Shown here in pieces: positions 17,391 to 26,203 of a stretch of 64,000 nt of DNA. Source of the stretch: a bacterium OL-1. Its GTDB lineage: Bacteria > Actinomycetota > Coriobacteriia > Coriobacteriales > Atopobiaceae. The first letter of the stretch is position 1, and each line of letters begins with the position of its first letter. A program made the position numbers and the translations under genes. Below the pieces are notes generated by a model. That model was not told where the DNA came from. It did no database searches and was given only the letters and a program-made list of their open reading frames with translations. The DNA lies in assembly GCA_000752675.2 (NCBI GenBank), contig LM994626.1, positions 256,447 to 320,446 of the forward strand, given 5' to 3'.

Positions 17391-17483
17391 GGTTGGTCCT
17401 TCTGGACGGGGACGCGCCGCATGCGCGCCCAAGGCGGACGGTGCGGGAGGTCCTTGCGCCAGTCGACGGACTCGGCTATGAGC

Positions 17484-18551
17484 TTAGATGAGCGGGGCGG
17501 TGGCTCCAATGCCCTGGGTCTCCGGGAGGCCGAGCAACAGGTTCGCACATTGCATGGCCTGGGCTGCAGCCCCCTTGCCGAGGTTGTCGATCGCGCAGGA
17601 CGCGATGATGACCCTACGTCGTCGGTCATCAAGGGCAACGCCAACCTGGGCACGGGCGGTTGCCGCAACCGAGGAGGTCTGCGGCATGTGGCCAGCGGGG
17701 AGCGTGGAGACAAGCGCCTCGTTGGCATAGCGACGCTCGTAGGCGTCCTGCACGTCGTTTGCGGTGACGCCATCGGCTGCTGTCATGTAGACCGTGGCGA
17801 GAAGACCGCGGGTGAGCGGCGCCAGGTGTGGCGTGAAGACCACGTTCATATCATGACCGGCAACCTGCGTGAGCGTCTGCTCGATCTCGGGCGTGTGGCG
17901 GTGGTGCGCCACGCCATAGGCCTCCACGGACTCGTTTGCGTGGCAGAAATGCGTACGCGCGTTGGGCGTACGGCCTGCGCCGGAGACGCCGGAAATGGCG
18001 TCGGAGATCACGAGGTCACCCGTGGAAAGCCCGGCCTCGAGCGCGGGAATCGCGGCAAGCGCCGTTGCCGTGGGATAGCAGCCCGGCACTGCGACGAGAA
18101 CCGCCTCGCCCTCCTCGTGACGCTTCTCCAGCGCGAGAAGCCCGCTGCGGTTGAGCTCGGGCAGGCCGTAGACCGTCTGGCCAAGAAGCTCGGGGCTTGT
18201 GTGCGGGGTGCCGTACCACTGCTCGTAGACGGCCGCATCATGCAGGCGGTAGTCCGCAGAGAGGTCGATGACAGTGACGCCCAGTGAAAGCAGCTGGGGC
18301 GTGATGGCAAGCGAGGCAGTGTGGGGCACGGCGAGGAAGGCAACGTCTGCGTTCTGGGCGATGGCTTCTGGCTCGGGGAGCGAGAGCACCAGGTCACAGG
18401 CGCCCTCGAAGGCAGGGTACACGTCGGCAAGCCTGGTGCCTGCGGCCTTGCGGTCCGTCGCCATCGTGAGCTCCAGGGCGGGATGCCCCAGGACGATACG
18501 ACAGACCTCGACCCCAGCGAACCCGGTTGCCCCCACGACGCAGGCCCTCAT
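17484..18551 (-). CDS. argC: N-acetyl-gamma-glutamyl-phosphate reductase
   Basis: An NADPH-dependent reductase forming N-acetylglutamate semialdehyde. The 355-residue protein starts with the Rossmann motif VVGATGFAG and carries the catalytic cysteine in VPGCYPTAT. ATG 18551 (MRACVVGATG) is chosen since the dinucleotide fold begins there; ATG 18560 is three codons up with poor spacing to any ribosome site. It is the promoter-proximal gene of the arginine cluster. A candidate ArgR-type site lies just upstream. The genes argF, argG, argH and argR are not in the window. Confidence 0.94.
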   Translation of the reverse strand: MRACVVGATGFAGVEVCRIVLGHPALELTMATDRKAAGTRLADVYPAFEGACDLVLSLPEPEAIAQNADVAFLAVPHTASLAITPQLLSLGVTVIDLSADYRLHDAAVYEQWYGTPHTSPELLGQTVYGLPELNRSGLLALEKRHEEGEAVLVAVPGCYPTATALAAIPALEAGLSTGDLVISDAISGVSGAGRTPNARTHFCHANESVEAYGVAHHRHTPEIEQTLTQVAGHDMNVVFTPHLAPLTRGLLATVYMTAADGVTANDVQDAYERRYANEALVSTLPAGHMPQTSSVAATARAQVGVALDDRRRRVIIASCAIDNLGKGAAAQAMQCANLLLGLPETQGIGATAPLI

Positions 18552-18580
18552 GTGCTCCATTCCCTCAATCACCCCAAAAC

Positions 18581-18607
18581 AATGCATAAACAGCATAGCG
18601 TATGCAA
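18581..18607 (-). promoter_or_regulatory. Candidate ARG-box-like operator upstream of argC
   Basis: Read on the minus strand, TTGCATA-CGC-TATGCT forms an imperfect palindrome, followed at once by a further TATGCA half-site. The AT-rich paired 18-mers 30-55 bases before the argC ATG have the spacing and look of ArgR binding sites, but the match is to general architecture and not a strict consensus. No convincing -35/-10 pair was identified. Confidence 0.35.
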
Positions 18608-18758
18608 GATTGCTTTTGTTTATTGGGTGCAGGATAGCACAGGGCTTGGAGCGTGTGCCATACGCGACAATCTGTTCTTCTCCCTGACACAATTAGGAAC
18701 GCGCCCGAGGCCCCATGCGAATCCCGGGGCGGCAGCTTCCACAAATCTGTAAGACGTC

Positions 18759-21700
18759 CTACTTGCGTCCGCGGATGCCGCGGCCAATCGACTTCAGCAC
18801 CTCGCGACGGGCACTGCCAATAGGAGCGATGGGGTCGATCAGCTGGCGAAGCGGGCTCTTCTCGCTCACCGCGCGCTCGTGGCCTGCAATGTTGCCAGGG
18901 GTACCACCACCGTTCGCCTGGGCCTGGCGCTTGCTAAGCCCCACAAGGATGGCCTCGTAGAAGGGCGTCTCGCGCGCGTGGCTCCAGAAGTGCTCAGAGA
19001 GGTCGATCCACCCGTGGGTCCAGGGCTTTGCCGCGCCGGCAAAGTGCACAATCTTGGGGTTGCGGCGCGACGCGAGGTACGCGTCGTACACTGCGGCGGG
19101 AGCGTTGGGATAGAGCTTGGTCGCCCTATGGAAGATGTCATTCGTAACGTTCCACGAGGCATCGAGGTAGGTGACCCTCCCCTCGCACTCGGAGTTCAGG
19201 ATGTCCTGATCGTTGTAGATGAAGTCAGTGCGCTGGGACACCTTGAGCCACTCCGGCACCGTGTGGAGAGCACGCATGGCCTTGGTGTTGAGGACCAGCA
19301 CGCCCGCCTGGAAGTAGTCGTAGGGGTCCTTCAACTTGAGGACACCGCGGGTGTAGCGAAGGCGGTCGCCATCGGGGAGGTTGAGGTTGGCGAGGTAGTC
19401 CACGTCACGCGTGGCGGCAACAAGGTTGTCCCCAAGCTCGGTGTCGAAGAGCTCTGCTACGTCTCCCTCTACGACGAGGTCGGAATCGAGGTAGAGCACC
19501 TTGTTGTAGGCCGAGAGGACATCCTGCACGAGGAAGCGGTAGTAGGTCTCGATCGAGATGTGCTCGTTGTTGGTGTCGAGGTCATAGCCCTTGACCATGC
19601 GCCACACGTCAAAGAAGGTAATGCGGGCGTTGGCATGACGCCCCAGGTGGGCACGCATGGTTGCCTGGTGGTCCCCAGAGATGTTGCTCGTGAGCACCAC
19701 CACATCGTAGAAGCGCCTGGGGTCAGCGTTCTTGAGCATGGAGTCGATGGCCACCGTAAGCACAGGCGCATAGGCGTCATCGGAGGCAAAGACCACAGGG
19801 ACGACCTTTGGCGCCTCGGCAGGCTCGCGGTCAAGGAAGAGCGGGGTGAAGGTGGGCGCGGGCTCGGGGTTCTCGAAGTGGACGCACTGCAGCTGCTTGG
19901 TCTTCCAGCCCGCACCATCGCCGGTGCGCATGGCGTGCAGGTACCACACGTTGAAGAGGCGCTCGGCCAGGTGTCCCGGCGTGCGCACCGCCTCGCGGCT
20001 GTAGGTGGACATGTCCGTCTCGCGCACGAACTCCTCCAGCACGGGGAAGAGGAAGTCGCAGTAGGACGAGAAGATCTCCCTGCGCATGATGTACATGTTG
20101 CAGAAGCACGAGCGGTCACCCGAGAGAAACGCCTCGAAGTCCTGCGCGTAGTCCGGGAAGAGCCGGCGTACGATCGCCACGCAGCGGGCGAGGTCCTCGG
20201 CGTGCAGCGCCGGTGCGGCGGCATAGTGCTCGCGCGGCGTGGAGAAGTCACCGGGGAAGTCCTTCAGGCGCTTGAAGCCAGTGGTGATGAGGTCATAGCC
20301 CTCGACGCAGGAGCGGATGGTAGCGTCGTCCAGGCCGTAACGCCTGATGGCATCATCGTCGATGAAGTCATCCATGACCTCGCCGTAGGGGTTCTCCTCA
20401 TAGACGTTTGAGGAGAAGTTGAAGTAGCGGCGGTAGTGGCAGAAGCCAATGTAGGGAGAGGTGGTGTTCTTCCATGCCCAGTACTGCGTGGTGAGCTCGC
20501 AGTACATGGGGTTCTTGTCCGAGATATTCTCGCCCTCGTCGTCGTGGAGCGCCCAGCAGAAGCGATTGTTCCTGTTGCCAGGGCCAACCTGGATGGGCTG
20601 GAGCATGTCGCTCTTGGGCACCACGACGTCCTTGTGCGTTGTCACGAGGATGCGGATGTCCAGCGAGTCAAAGCCGGCAACGTGCTTGATCTGCTCAAGC
20701 TGGGCAAGGTGCGTCTTTGCCCTCGAACGCATGAAGCGGACACGGGAGAAGTCTGCAGGGTCGGTAGCTTTTGGGTCGACGGTGGCGTCAACACGCTCGG
20801 CTATGGGCACGAGCTGGTTGAGAGAATCGTCCGCCGGCGGGAGCTCGCAGGCGCTCACAAAGTGATAGGCGCGATCGCGCACAAAGCGCCAGAGCTCGCG
20901 TGCGGCAGCCGCGGGGCCAAACTCGTCCGCAAGATGGGCTGCTGCCTGGTCCCACTCGGACATGGACACGCGGTCAAGTAGGTCGTTGGCGAGAAGCTCA
21001 AGCATTTTGTGGCGCATGCCGATGAGAGACGTGGCGAGCTCGGGTCGCGACTCGCGTACGGCGTAGTCTGCCGTTGCGTCGATGCAGGCGCCAAACTGCC
21101 GGCAGAAGTCGCCAAAGCGCGCGGCAGAGATGCCGCTTGCGCCCGTGACGCCCACGCCGTAGTGGTAGATGTAGCCCTTGCACTGCTCAAGCCCCACAGA
21201 GCGACGCGCCATGTCAGAGACAACAAAGACCTCATAGCCGTCCTCCGCGCGCTCGAGGCGCTCGCTGGTCATGGCAGAAAACGCGCGCTTCAGGAGGTCC
21301 GTCCTGTAGAGGCGCTGCGTGGCGCGCCAGTCGACAAGCTGGCCATGCGACTCGTCGAAGATGTCGAGCAGGATATCCGCGCCCTCGGCCACGCCGCTAG
21401 GACGGTTGACAAAGGCCGCAAACGAGCGGGCGGCATCGTCCGTGACGCCGTTCTCGCCCACCACAGTGATGCCAACGTGGAAAACGTCGGCGTCAGTGGC
21501 GTTGGTAGCATGGTCAAGTTCTGAGAGGAACTCGGGTGCCAGCTCGTCATCGCCGTCGAGAAGGAATGACCACTCCCCCGTCGCTGCCTCGACGCCCGTC
21601 TTACGCGCGAGGTGGAGACCGCGGTTCTCGCTGTGATGAATCACACGGAAGCGGGAATCCGCCTTTGCAAAGGAGTCGGCGATGGCCCCCGAGGCATCCG

Positions 21701-21824
21701 TGGAGCAGTCATCCACGACGATTGCCTCCCAGTCCTCGAGCTGCTGGGCCTTGAGGCTCTCAAGGCAGCGCTCGAGGTAGGCGGCCACGTTGTAGGCCGG
21801 AACGATCACGGAGATTCTGGGCAT
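18759..21824 (-). CDS. Three-domain glycosyltransferase (GT2 + DUF4422 + GT8)
   Basis: A 1021-residue protein for surface glycan synthesis. Residues about 1-230 are a GT2 domain (ISVIVPAYNVAAYLERCL, acidic VDDCSTDAS, DGDDE). About 385-650 is a DUF4422 domain (LVTTHKDV, TQYWAWKN, IGFCHYRRYF), typical of capsule and LPS transferases. About 672-950 is a GT8 domain (VVFASDDAYAP, metal motif YLDSDLV near 778, NDQDILN, KIVHFAG). It lacks membrane helices. ATG 21824 follows GGAGGG. It is last in a long same-strand run, 55 bases after the ABC permease. Three catalytic units in one chain suggest sequential sugar additions; the product is unknown. Confidence 0.85.
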   Translation of the reverse strand: MPRISVIVPAYNVAAYLERCLESLKAQQLEDWEAIVVDDCSTDASGAIADSFAKADSRFRVIHHSENRGLHLARKTGVEAATGEWSFLLDGDDELAPEFLSELDHATNATDADVFHVGITVVGENGVTDDAARSFAAFVNRPSGVAEGADILLDIFDESHGQLVDWRATQRLYRTDLLKRAFSAMTSERLERAEDGYEVFVVSDMARRSVGLEQCKGYIYHYGVGVTGASGISAARFGDFCRQFGACIDATADYAVRESRPELATSLIGMRHKMLELLANDLLDRVSMSEWDQAAAHLADEFGPAAAARELWRFVRDRAYHFVSACELPPADDSLNQLVPIAERVDATVDPKATDPADFSRVRFMRSRAKTHLAQLEQIKHVAGFDSLDIRILVTTHKDVVVPKSDMLQPIQVGPGNRNNRFCWALHDDEGENISDKNPMYCELTTQYWAWKNTTSPYIGFCHYRRYFNFSSNVYEENPYGEVMDDFIDDDAIRRYGLDDATIRSCVEGYDLITTGFKRLKDFPGDFSTPREHYAAAPALHAEDLARCVAIVRRLFPDYAQDFEAFLSGDRSCFCNMYIMRREIFSSYCDFLFPVLEEFVRETDMSTYSREAVRTPGHLAERLFNVWYLHAMRTGDGAGWKTKQLQCVHFENPEPAPTFTPLFLDREPAEAPKVVPVVFASDDAYAPVLTVAIDSMLKNADPRRFYDVVVLTSNISGDHQATMRAHLGRHANARITFFDVWRMVKGYDLDTNNEHISIETYYRFLVQDVLSAYNKVLYLDSDLVVEGDVAELFDTELGDNLVAATRDVDYLANLNLPDGDRLRYTRGVLKLKDPYDYFQAGVLVLNTKAMRALHTVPEWLKVSQRTDFIYNDQDILNSECEGRVTYLDASWNVTNDIFHRATKLYPNAPAAVYDAYLASRRNPKIVHFAGAAKPWTHGWIDLSEHFWSHARETPFYEAILVGLSKRQAQANGGGTPGNIAGHERAVSEKSPLRQLIDPIAPIGSARREVLKSIGRGIRGRK

Positions 21825-21879
21825 TGTCCCTCCAAAGGACTACATACCTGCAGGAATGTTCTTGAGCCATGATACCAGC

Positions 21880-24800
21880 CTAATCCACGCTCTTCAGACT
21901 CTCCACCATGTCAACGGCGTCGAGGTGGCGCCGCATAGCGAGCATCACAAGCAGCGTGAATCCCATCGTGAGGGCAAACGCAAAGCCGTAGCTCGCCGCG
22001 TGGATGGTGCGCCCAAACATCACGTAGTCGACCTCGGCAGTGGTAACCACAAAGTTCTCGAGCCACGTCCCCAGAAGCAGGCCCACCGCGTCACCAATGG
22101 CAGCGGTGATGGCTATCTCGCGGAAGATATAGGCGTGCACCTCTCGGCGCGTGAAGCCAAGCACGCGCAGGCTTGCAATCTCGCGCACGCGCTCGGACAC
22201 GTTGATGTTCGTGAGGTTGTAGAGCACGATGAAGGCAAGTGCCGCAGCCGAGACCACCAGCACGACGACGACCGCATCCACCACCGAGAGCATTGACCGG
22301 TAGAGCTCAATCGTCTCGGAGGAGAAGGCCACGGTCGATACGGCGCCCTCGTCGTGGAGCGCCTCGGAAAGCGCGGTGCGGCCGTCCGCGTCAAGTGTGG
22401 TTGCCACCAGGACGGTCGAGAAGGACGGCTCGCTCGCGTCCACCTTGGCCCAGGCGTTGCGTCCCACGTAGACGTAGTTCCCCACGTAGTTCTCGCAGAT
22501 GCCAGTCACTGTGAGAGCGTGTCCCTCACCAGTGGCGTTGCCCACCTCGTCCACGTCACGGAGCACCACGGAGTCGCCAACGCTAATGCCCAGGCGGGTT
22601 GCGAGCTTCTCGGTAATGACAAGGGAGTCTCCGTCAAAGGGAATCTCTTCGTGCGCGGTGCGGCTCCGCAGCGTCACTGCGCCCTCAAAGGTCGACGCGT
22701 TCTGGGGCACAACCACGCTCACACGCAGCGTGTCTGTGGCGTCGCCGCTGGCGGCCGCGTGCATGGTGACCTCCTGCACGCGGTCCTCGCGCGTCACCTG
22801 GCCAGTCGAGGCAAGGATATCCTCCACGGCAGTCATGTCCTCATCGGTCGCGCCGTCCTTGATACCCACGGTGGTGTCGTAGTGAACGATGGGCCCGTAC
22901 TGGCAGTCGATAATGTCCCAGATGGCGTCGTGGAGGCCAAAGCCCACCAGAAGCAGCGCCGTGCAGCCCGCCACCCCTGCCACCGTCATGGCAAGGCGGC
23001 GCTTGTAGCGGAACATGTTGCGGCAAGTGACCTTCCACGAGAACGAGAGCCTGTTCCAGAGCGGACGGATGCGTTCGAGAAGAATTCGCTTTCCCGGCTT
23101 GGGCGCCAGCGGAAGCATGAGCTGGGCGGGCGTCTCGCGCAGGCTCGAGACCACGGCACCCCAGGTGGCAACAAGCGTCACGCCAACGCCAACGCCACCT
23201 GACACAAGCGTCACCCCGGGATCAACGGGAAGGGGCCACGCCATGGCGGGCACGGCGTAGATGACGCCGTAGGAGGCCATGATGATGGCTGGGAGCGCCT
23301 GCGAAAGCACGGCGATGCCCAGAATCGCACCACCCACGCTGGCGATGGCTGCATAGGCAAGGTAGCGCGAGGCAATCCGGCCCTTGGAGTAGCCCAGGGC
23401 CTTGAGCGTGCCGATAAGGACGCGGTCATCCTCGACCATGCGGGTCATGGTGGTAAGTGCGACAAGCGCGGCCACGAGAAAGAAGAAGACCGGGAAGACG
23501 TTTGCGATGCCGTCCATGCGGCACGTGTCTTGCATGTAGGTCTCGACGCCCTCGTCCTGCGTGCGGTCGAGCAGGTAGACCTCGGGCTTCTCGAGAGAAT
23601 CCACCTGGGTCTGGGCATCGTCGATCTTTGCCTGTGCGTCATCGAGCTGCGATTGGGCGCTTGCCTCCTGCTCCTGGTAGCTGGCAAGGCCGTCCTCGTA
23701 GCTTGCCCTGGCGTCCGTCAGCTGGCCCTCGGCCTGGGCGAGCTGGGCCTCGCTCTGGTCGAGCGTTGCCTGGGCGTCCGCAAGCTCGGCCTCAGCGCTC
23801 GCGCGCTGCTGTTCGAGCTGGGCCTTGGCGGCGTCAAGCTGGGCCTGGGCGTCCGCAAGCTGCGACTGTGCGGAGGAGAGCTGGTCCACCCCCGCAAGTG
23901 CCTGGTTCACTTGGTCGAGCGAAGCCTGCGCCGCGGCAAGCTGCCCGCGCAGGGTTTGGAGCGTTACCGGGTCTGCAGCGTCACCCAGCGCCTCCAAGGA
24001 AGAAATCTGCTGTTCGAGGGCATCGACTCCGGCGCTGGCCTGCTCCTTCTGGGCAGAAAGTGCGGAGGCCGCCTCGTCGAGCGAAGACGCGCCGGTTTGC
24101 GCGAGCAGGGCGGACGTGCTCGCCCCGAGTTCCTGGCACCGCTGGTCAAGCGTTGCCTGGTTGGCGTCGATCTGGTCCTGCGCTGCCTGCAGCTGCGAGG
24201 CGGCCTCGGCGCGCTTCTGCTCGAGCTGTGCCCTGCCATCCTCGAGCTGCGCCCTGCCGGAGGCAACCTCATCCTCGCCCGAGGCTATCTGCTGTGCCGC
24301 GTCATCCAGCTGCGACTTTGCATCCGCCAGCTGCGACTCTGCGTCCGCGCGCTCCTGGTCGAGCTGGGCCTGCGCGTCGTCCACCTTGGCCTGGGCATCC
24401 TGGCGCAGGTCATCGAGACGTGCCTGGGCCAGCTCGTCCAGGCGCGCGGAGAGGGCCTCCTTCGTGGGCGAGAGGGCTTTCTCGTAAGACGAGCTTCCGC
24501 CAACGGCTGCGCCTGCACCGTTGACGCTCAGGTAGAGCATGGTCCACGGGTAGTCGTCCGAGAAGGCAGAGGGCAGGACATAGGCTACCTGCTTGATTGA
24601 TCCGTCACCAAGCGTCGTAGTGCCAAAGGTGCCCGTGTAGGGGTAGCTCGGCGAGCTCATGAGCCCCACCACCGTGAAGGCGCGCACCAAGAGCGTGCCG
24701 TCGAGGTCATCCGCGCCGTAGAGGACCTCGACCGTGTCGCCCACCTCAAGGCCGGGCGTGGCGGCATCACCATCGAGCAGGCACTCGTCGGAAGACTGTG

Positions 24801-25242
24801 GCCAGCGCCCCGCCGTAAGACGCACGCGGTTGAGGTAGGAATCGTCCGAGGACTCGACCGCTTCGTCAGACGTGCTTGTCGCCGCTTGCGCCGCGTCAAC
24901 GTCGAGCGACGCGATGCGCACGGCCATCTGCTCGTTGCCAACGCGCGCCATCACGTCGGTGGAACTCGATGGCATAACCGCCGTGACGCCCTCGGTAGAC
25001 GAGACGCGCTCCACGTCCTTCTCAGAGAAGCCCTTCGTGGAAACCAGCCGCAGGTCATACAGGTTACAGCCGTCAAACCAGCGATCTGCGGCGAGGCGCA
25101 TGTCTCGCCCGGACATCTGCAGGCCGGCCAAGAATCCGCAGCCCAGGGCCACGATGCCCGTAATGGCGAGGAAGCGTCCCATCGAGCCGCGGATGCTCCT
25201 CCACACGCTCCTTGTGAACGGCGAGGCTGCCACCCCTACCAC
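21880..25242 (-). CDS. FtsX-family ABC permease with long periplasmic-type coiled coil
   Basis: A 1120-residue membrane protein. After a first helix (FLAITGIVALGCGFLAG) comes a MacB-like extracytoplasmic part. Residues about 265-550 form a continuous heptad-rich coiled coil full of DAQAQLD/QLEQ repeats. Three-helix FtsX modules follow at about 580-700 and 990-1110. It pairs with the ATPase gene just upstream, whose end it overlaps by seven bases (GTG start at 25242). Such pairs export peptides or lipids or transmit force rather than import. The coil length suggests it spans the cell wall or contacts a partner protein. Substrate unknown. Confidence 0.87.
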   Translation of the reverse strand: MVGVAASPFTRSVWRSIRGSMGRFLAITGIVALGCGFLAGLQMSGRDMRLAADRWFDGCNLYDLRLVSTKGFSEKDVERVSSTEGVTAVMPSSSTDVMARVGNEQMAVRIASLDVDAAQAATSTSDEAVESSDDSYLNRVRLTAGRWPQSSDECLLDGDAATPGLEVGDTVEVLYGADDLDGTLLVRAFTVVGLMSSPSYPYTGTFGTTTLGDGSIKQVAYVLPSAFSDDYPWTMLYLSVNGAGAAVGGSSSYEKALSPTKEALSARLDELAQARLDDLRQDAQAKVDDAQAQLDQERADAESQLADAKSQLDDAAQQIASGEDEVASGRAQLEDGRAQLEQKRAEAASQLQAAQDQIDANQATLDQRCQELGASTSALLAQTGASSLDEAASALSAQKEQASAGVDALEQQISSLEALGDAADPVTLQTLRGQLAAAQASLDQVNQALAGVDQLSSAQSQLADAQAQLDAAKAQLEQQRASAEAELADAQATLDQSEAQLAQAEGQLTDARASYEDGLASYQEQEASAQSQLDDAQAKIDDAQTQVDSLEKPEVYLLDRTQDEGVETYMQDTCRMDGIANVFPVFFFLVAALVALTTMTRMVEDDRVLIGTLKALGYSKGRIASRYLAYAAIASVGGAILGIAVLSQALPAIIMASYGVIYAVPAMAWPLPVDPGVTLVSGGVGVGVTLVATWGAVVSSLRETPAQLMLPLAPKPGKRILLERIRPLWNRLSFSWKVTCRNMFRYKRRLAMTVAGVAGCTALLLVGFGLHDAIWDIIDCQYGPIVHYDTTVGIKDGATDEDMTAVEDILASTGQVTREDRVQEVTMHAAASGDATDTLRVSVVVPQNASTFEGAVTLRSRTAHEEIPFDGDSLVITEKLATRLGISVGDSVVLRDVDEVGNATGEGHALTVTGICENYVGNYVYVGRNAWAKVDASEPSFSTVLVATTLDADGRTALSEALHDEGAVSTVAFSSETIELYRSMLSVVDAVVVVLVVSAAALAFIVLYNLTNINVSERVREIASLRVLGFTRREVHAYIFREIAITAAIGDAVGLLLGTWLENFVVTTAEVDYVMFGRTIHAASYGFAFALTMGFTLLVMLAMRRHLDAVDMVESLKSVD

Positions 25243-25937
25243 TCGACCTCTGCCGCATCGAGCGGGTGCTCGTTTGTCTCGATGCGCTCGGCACGGCCCT
25301 CCCGCACGTGAATCACACGGTCGGCTATCTGGGTGAAGGCCGAGTTATGGGTCACAATTGCCACGGTGCGGCCGCGCTCGCGGCAGGTGCGCTGGAGAAG
25401 TCCCAGGATCTGCTTGCCCGTCACGTAGTCCAGGGCACCCGTGGGCTCGTCGCAGAGCAGAAGCTTGGGGTTCTTGGCAAGCGCACGAGCAATGGCAACG
25501 CGCTGCTGCTCACCGCCGGAGAGCTGCGCCGGAAACATGTCCTTGCGCTCGGCGAGGCCAACCTCGTCAAGCACCTCGGCTGCCGGGAGCGGGTTCGTGC
25601 AGATCTGGCTTGCGAGCTCGACGTTCTCGAGTGCGGTAAGGTTCTGTACCAAGTTGTAGAACTGGAACACAAAGCCAATGTCGTGGCGACGGTAGAGCGT
25701 GAGGTCGTGCTCCGAGAGCCCCGAGACCTCGCGGCCCGCGAGCCGGATGGACCCCGAGGTGCAGGAGTCCATACCGCCAAGCATGTTGAGGACAGTGGTC
25801 TTGCCGGCGCCGGACGGCCCCACAATCACGCAGAGCTCGCCTTCCTCGATGTCGAAGGACATGCCAGCGACCGCATGAACTTCGACGCTACCCATGTGGT
25901 AGGTCTTACAGACGTCCCTGAACTCAACAAATGCCAT
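25236..25937 (-). CDS. ABC transporter ATP-binding protein (LolD/MacB type)
   Basis: A 233-residue ATPase: Walker [11 protein letters not shown]-loop FQFYNL, signature LSGGEQQR, Walker B LLLCDEP, and TGALDYVTG, the D-loop variant common in LolD/MacB exporters. It should energise the coiled-coil permease that follows, with coding overlap. ATG 25937 is set by homology (MAFVEFRDV); an in-frame ATG at 25970 is possible because it has AAGGA close by. It lies 32 bases after the YolD-like gene, so it may belong to the same transcript. Confidence 0.9.
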   Translation of the reverse strand: MAFVEFRDVCKTYHMGSVEVHAVAGMSFDIEEGELCVIVGPSGAGKTTVLNMLGGMDSCTSGSIRLAGREVSGLSEHDLTLYRRHDIGFVFQFYNLVQNLTALENVELASQICTNPLPAAEVLDEVGLAERKDMFPAQLSGGEQQRVAIARALAKNPKLLLCDEPTGALDYVTGKQILGLLQRTCRERGRTVAIVTHNSAFTQIADRVIHVREGRAERIETNEHPLDAAEVEW

Positions 25938-25969
25938 GTAACACGCCCAATCCCAGCGGTACCCAGCCA

Positions 25970-26203
25970 TCAGTCCTTGTCCACATTATGCCCGGGACCG
26001 CGCTGGATGGCGGGTGGCGCCGGGTGAAGCCACGGCCTTGGCCCGTGGGCGGTACCCTCCTCCTGCTGGCGTTCGCGCTCGGCGAGCACGGCGCGGTATC
26101 CCTTGAGCGGATCAAACGGCGAGAAGATCTTTGCCCGCTCCGAGAGGGGCATGGGCTGGCGCGCGTGTGGCGTGGCGCATCCGCCCGCACCGCTACTCTC
26201 CAC
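25970..26203 (-). CDS. Small YolD-like protein
   Basis: A 77-residue protein. The core PMPLSERAKIFSPFDPLKGY followed by RAVLAERE is the hallmark of YolD-like proteins, which sit beside Y-family polymerases in Gram-positive genomes and are thought to be UmuD-like partners. The start is taken as GTG 26203, whose codon overlaps the polymerase C-terminus (11-base overlap) with a GGGGG site nine bases before; the frame is open further upstream but with no homology. The overlap implies translational coupling with the polymerase. The C-terminal tail after the core is proline-rich and unremarkable. Confidence 0.7.
   Translation of the reverse strand: MESSGAGGCATPHARQPMPLSERAKIFSPFDPLKGYRAVLAERERQQEEGTAHGPRPWLHPAPPAIQRGPGHNVDKD

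Noticed and set aside
16041-18287. A 748-codon plus-strand open frame opposite argJ and argC
   Set aside because: It is the antisense shadow of well-conserved arginine genes in GC-rich DNA; its translation is His/Arg/Gly-rich with no family resemblance. The same reasoning removes the long antisense frames at 451-1923, 4221-5525, 10981-12372, 40800-42278 and 57142-58878.
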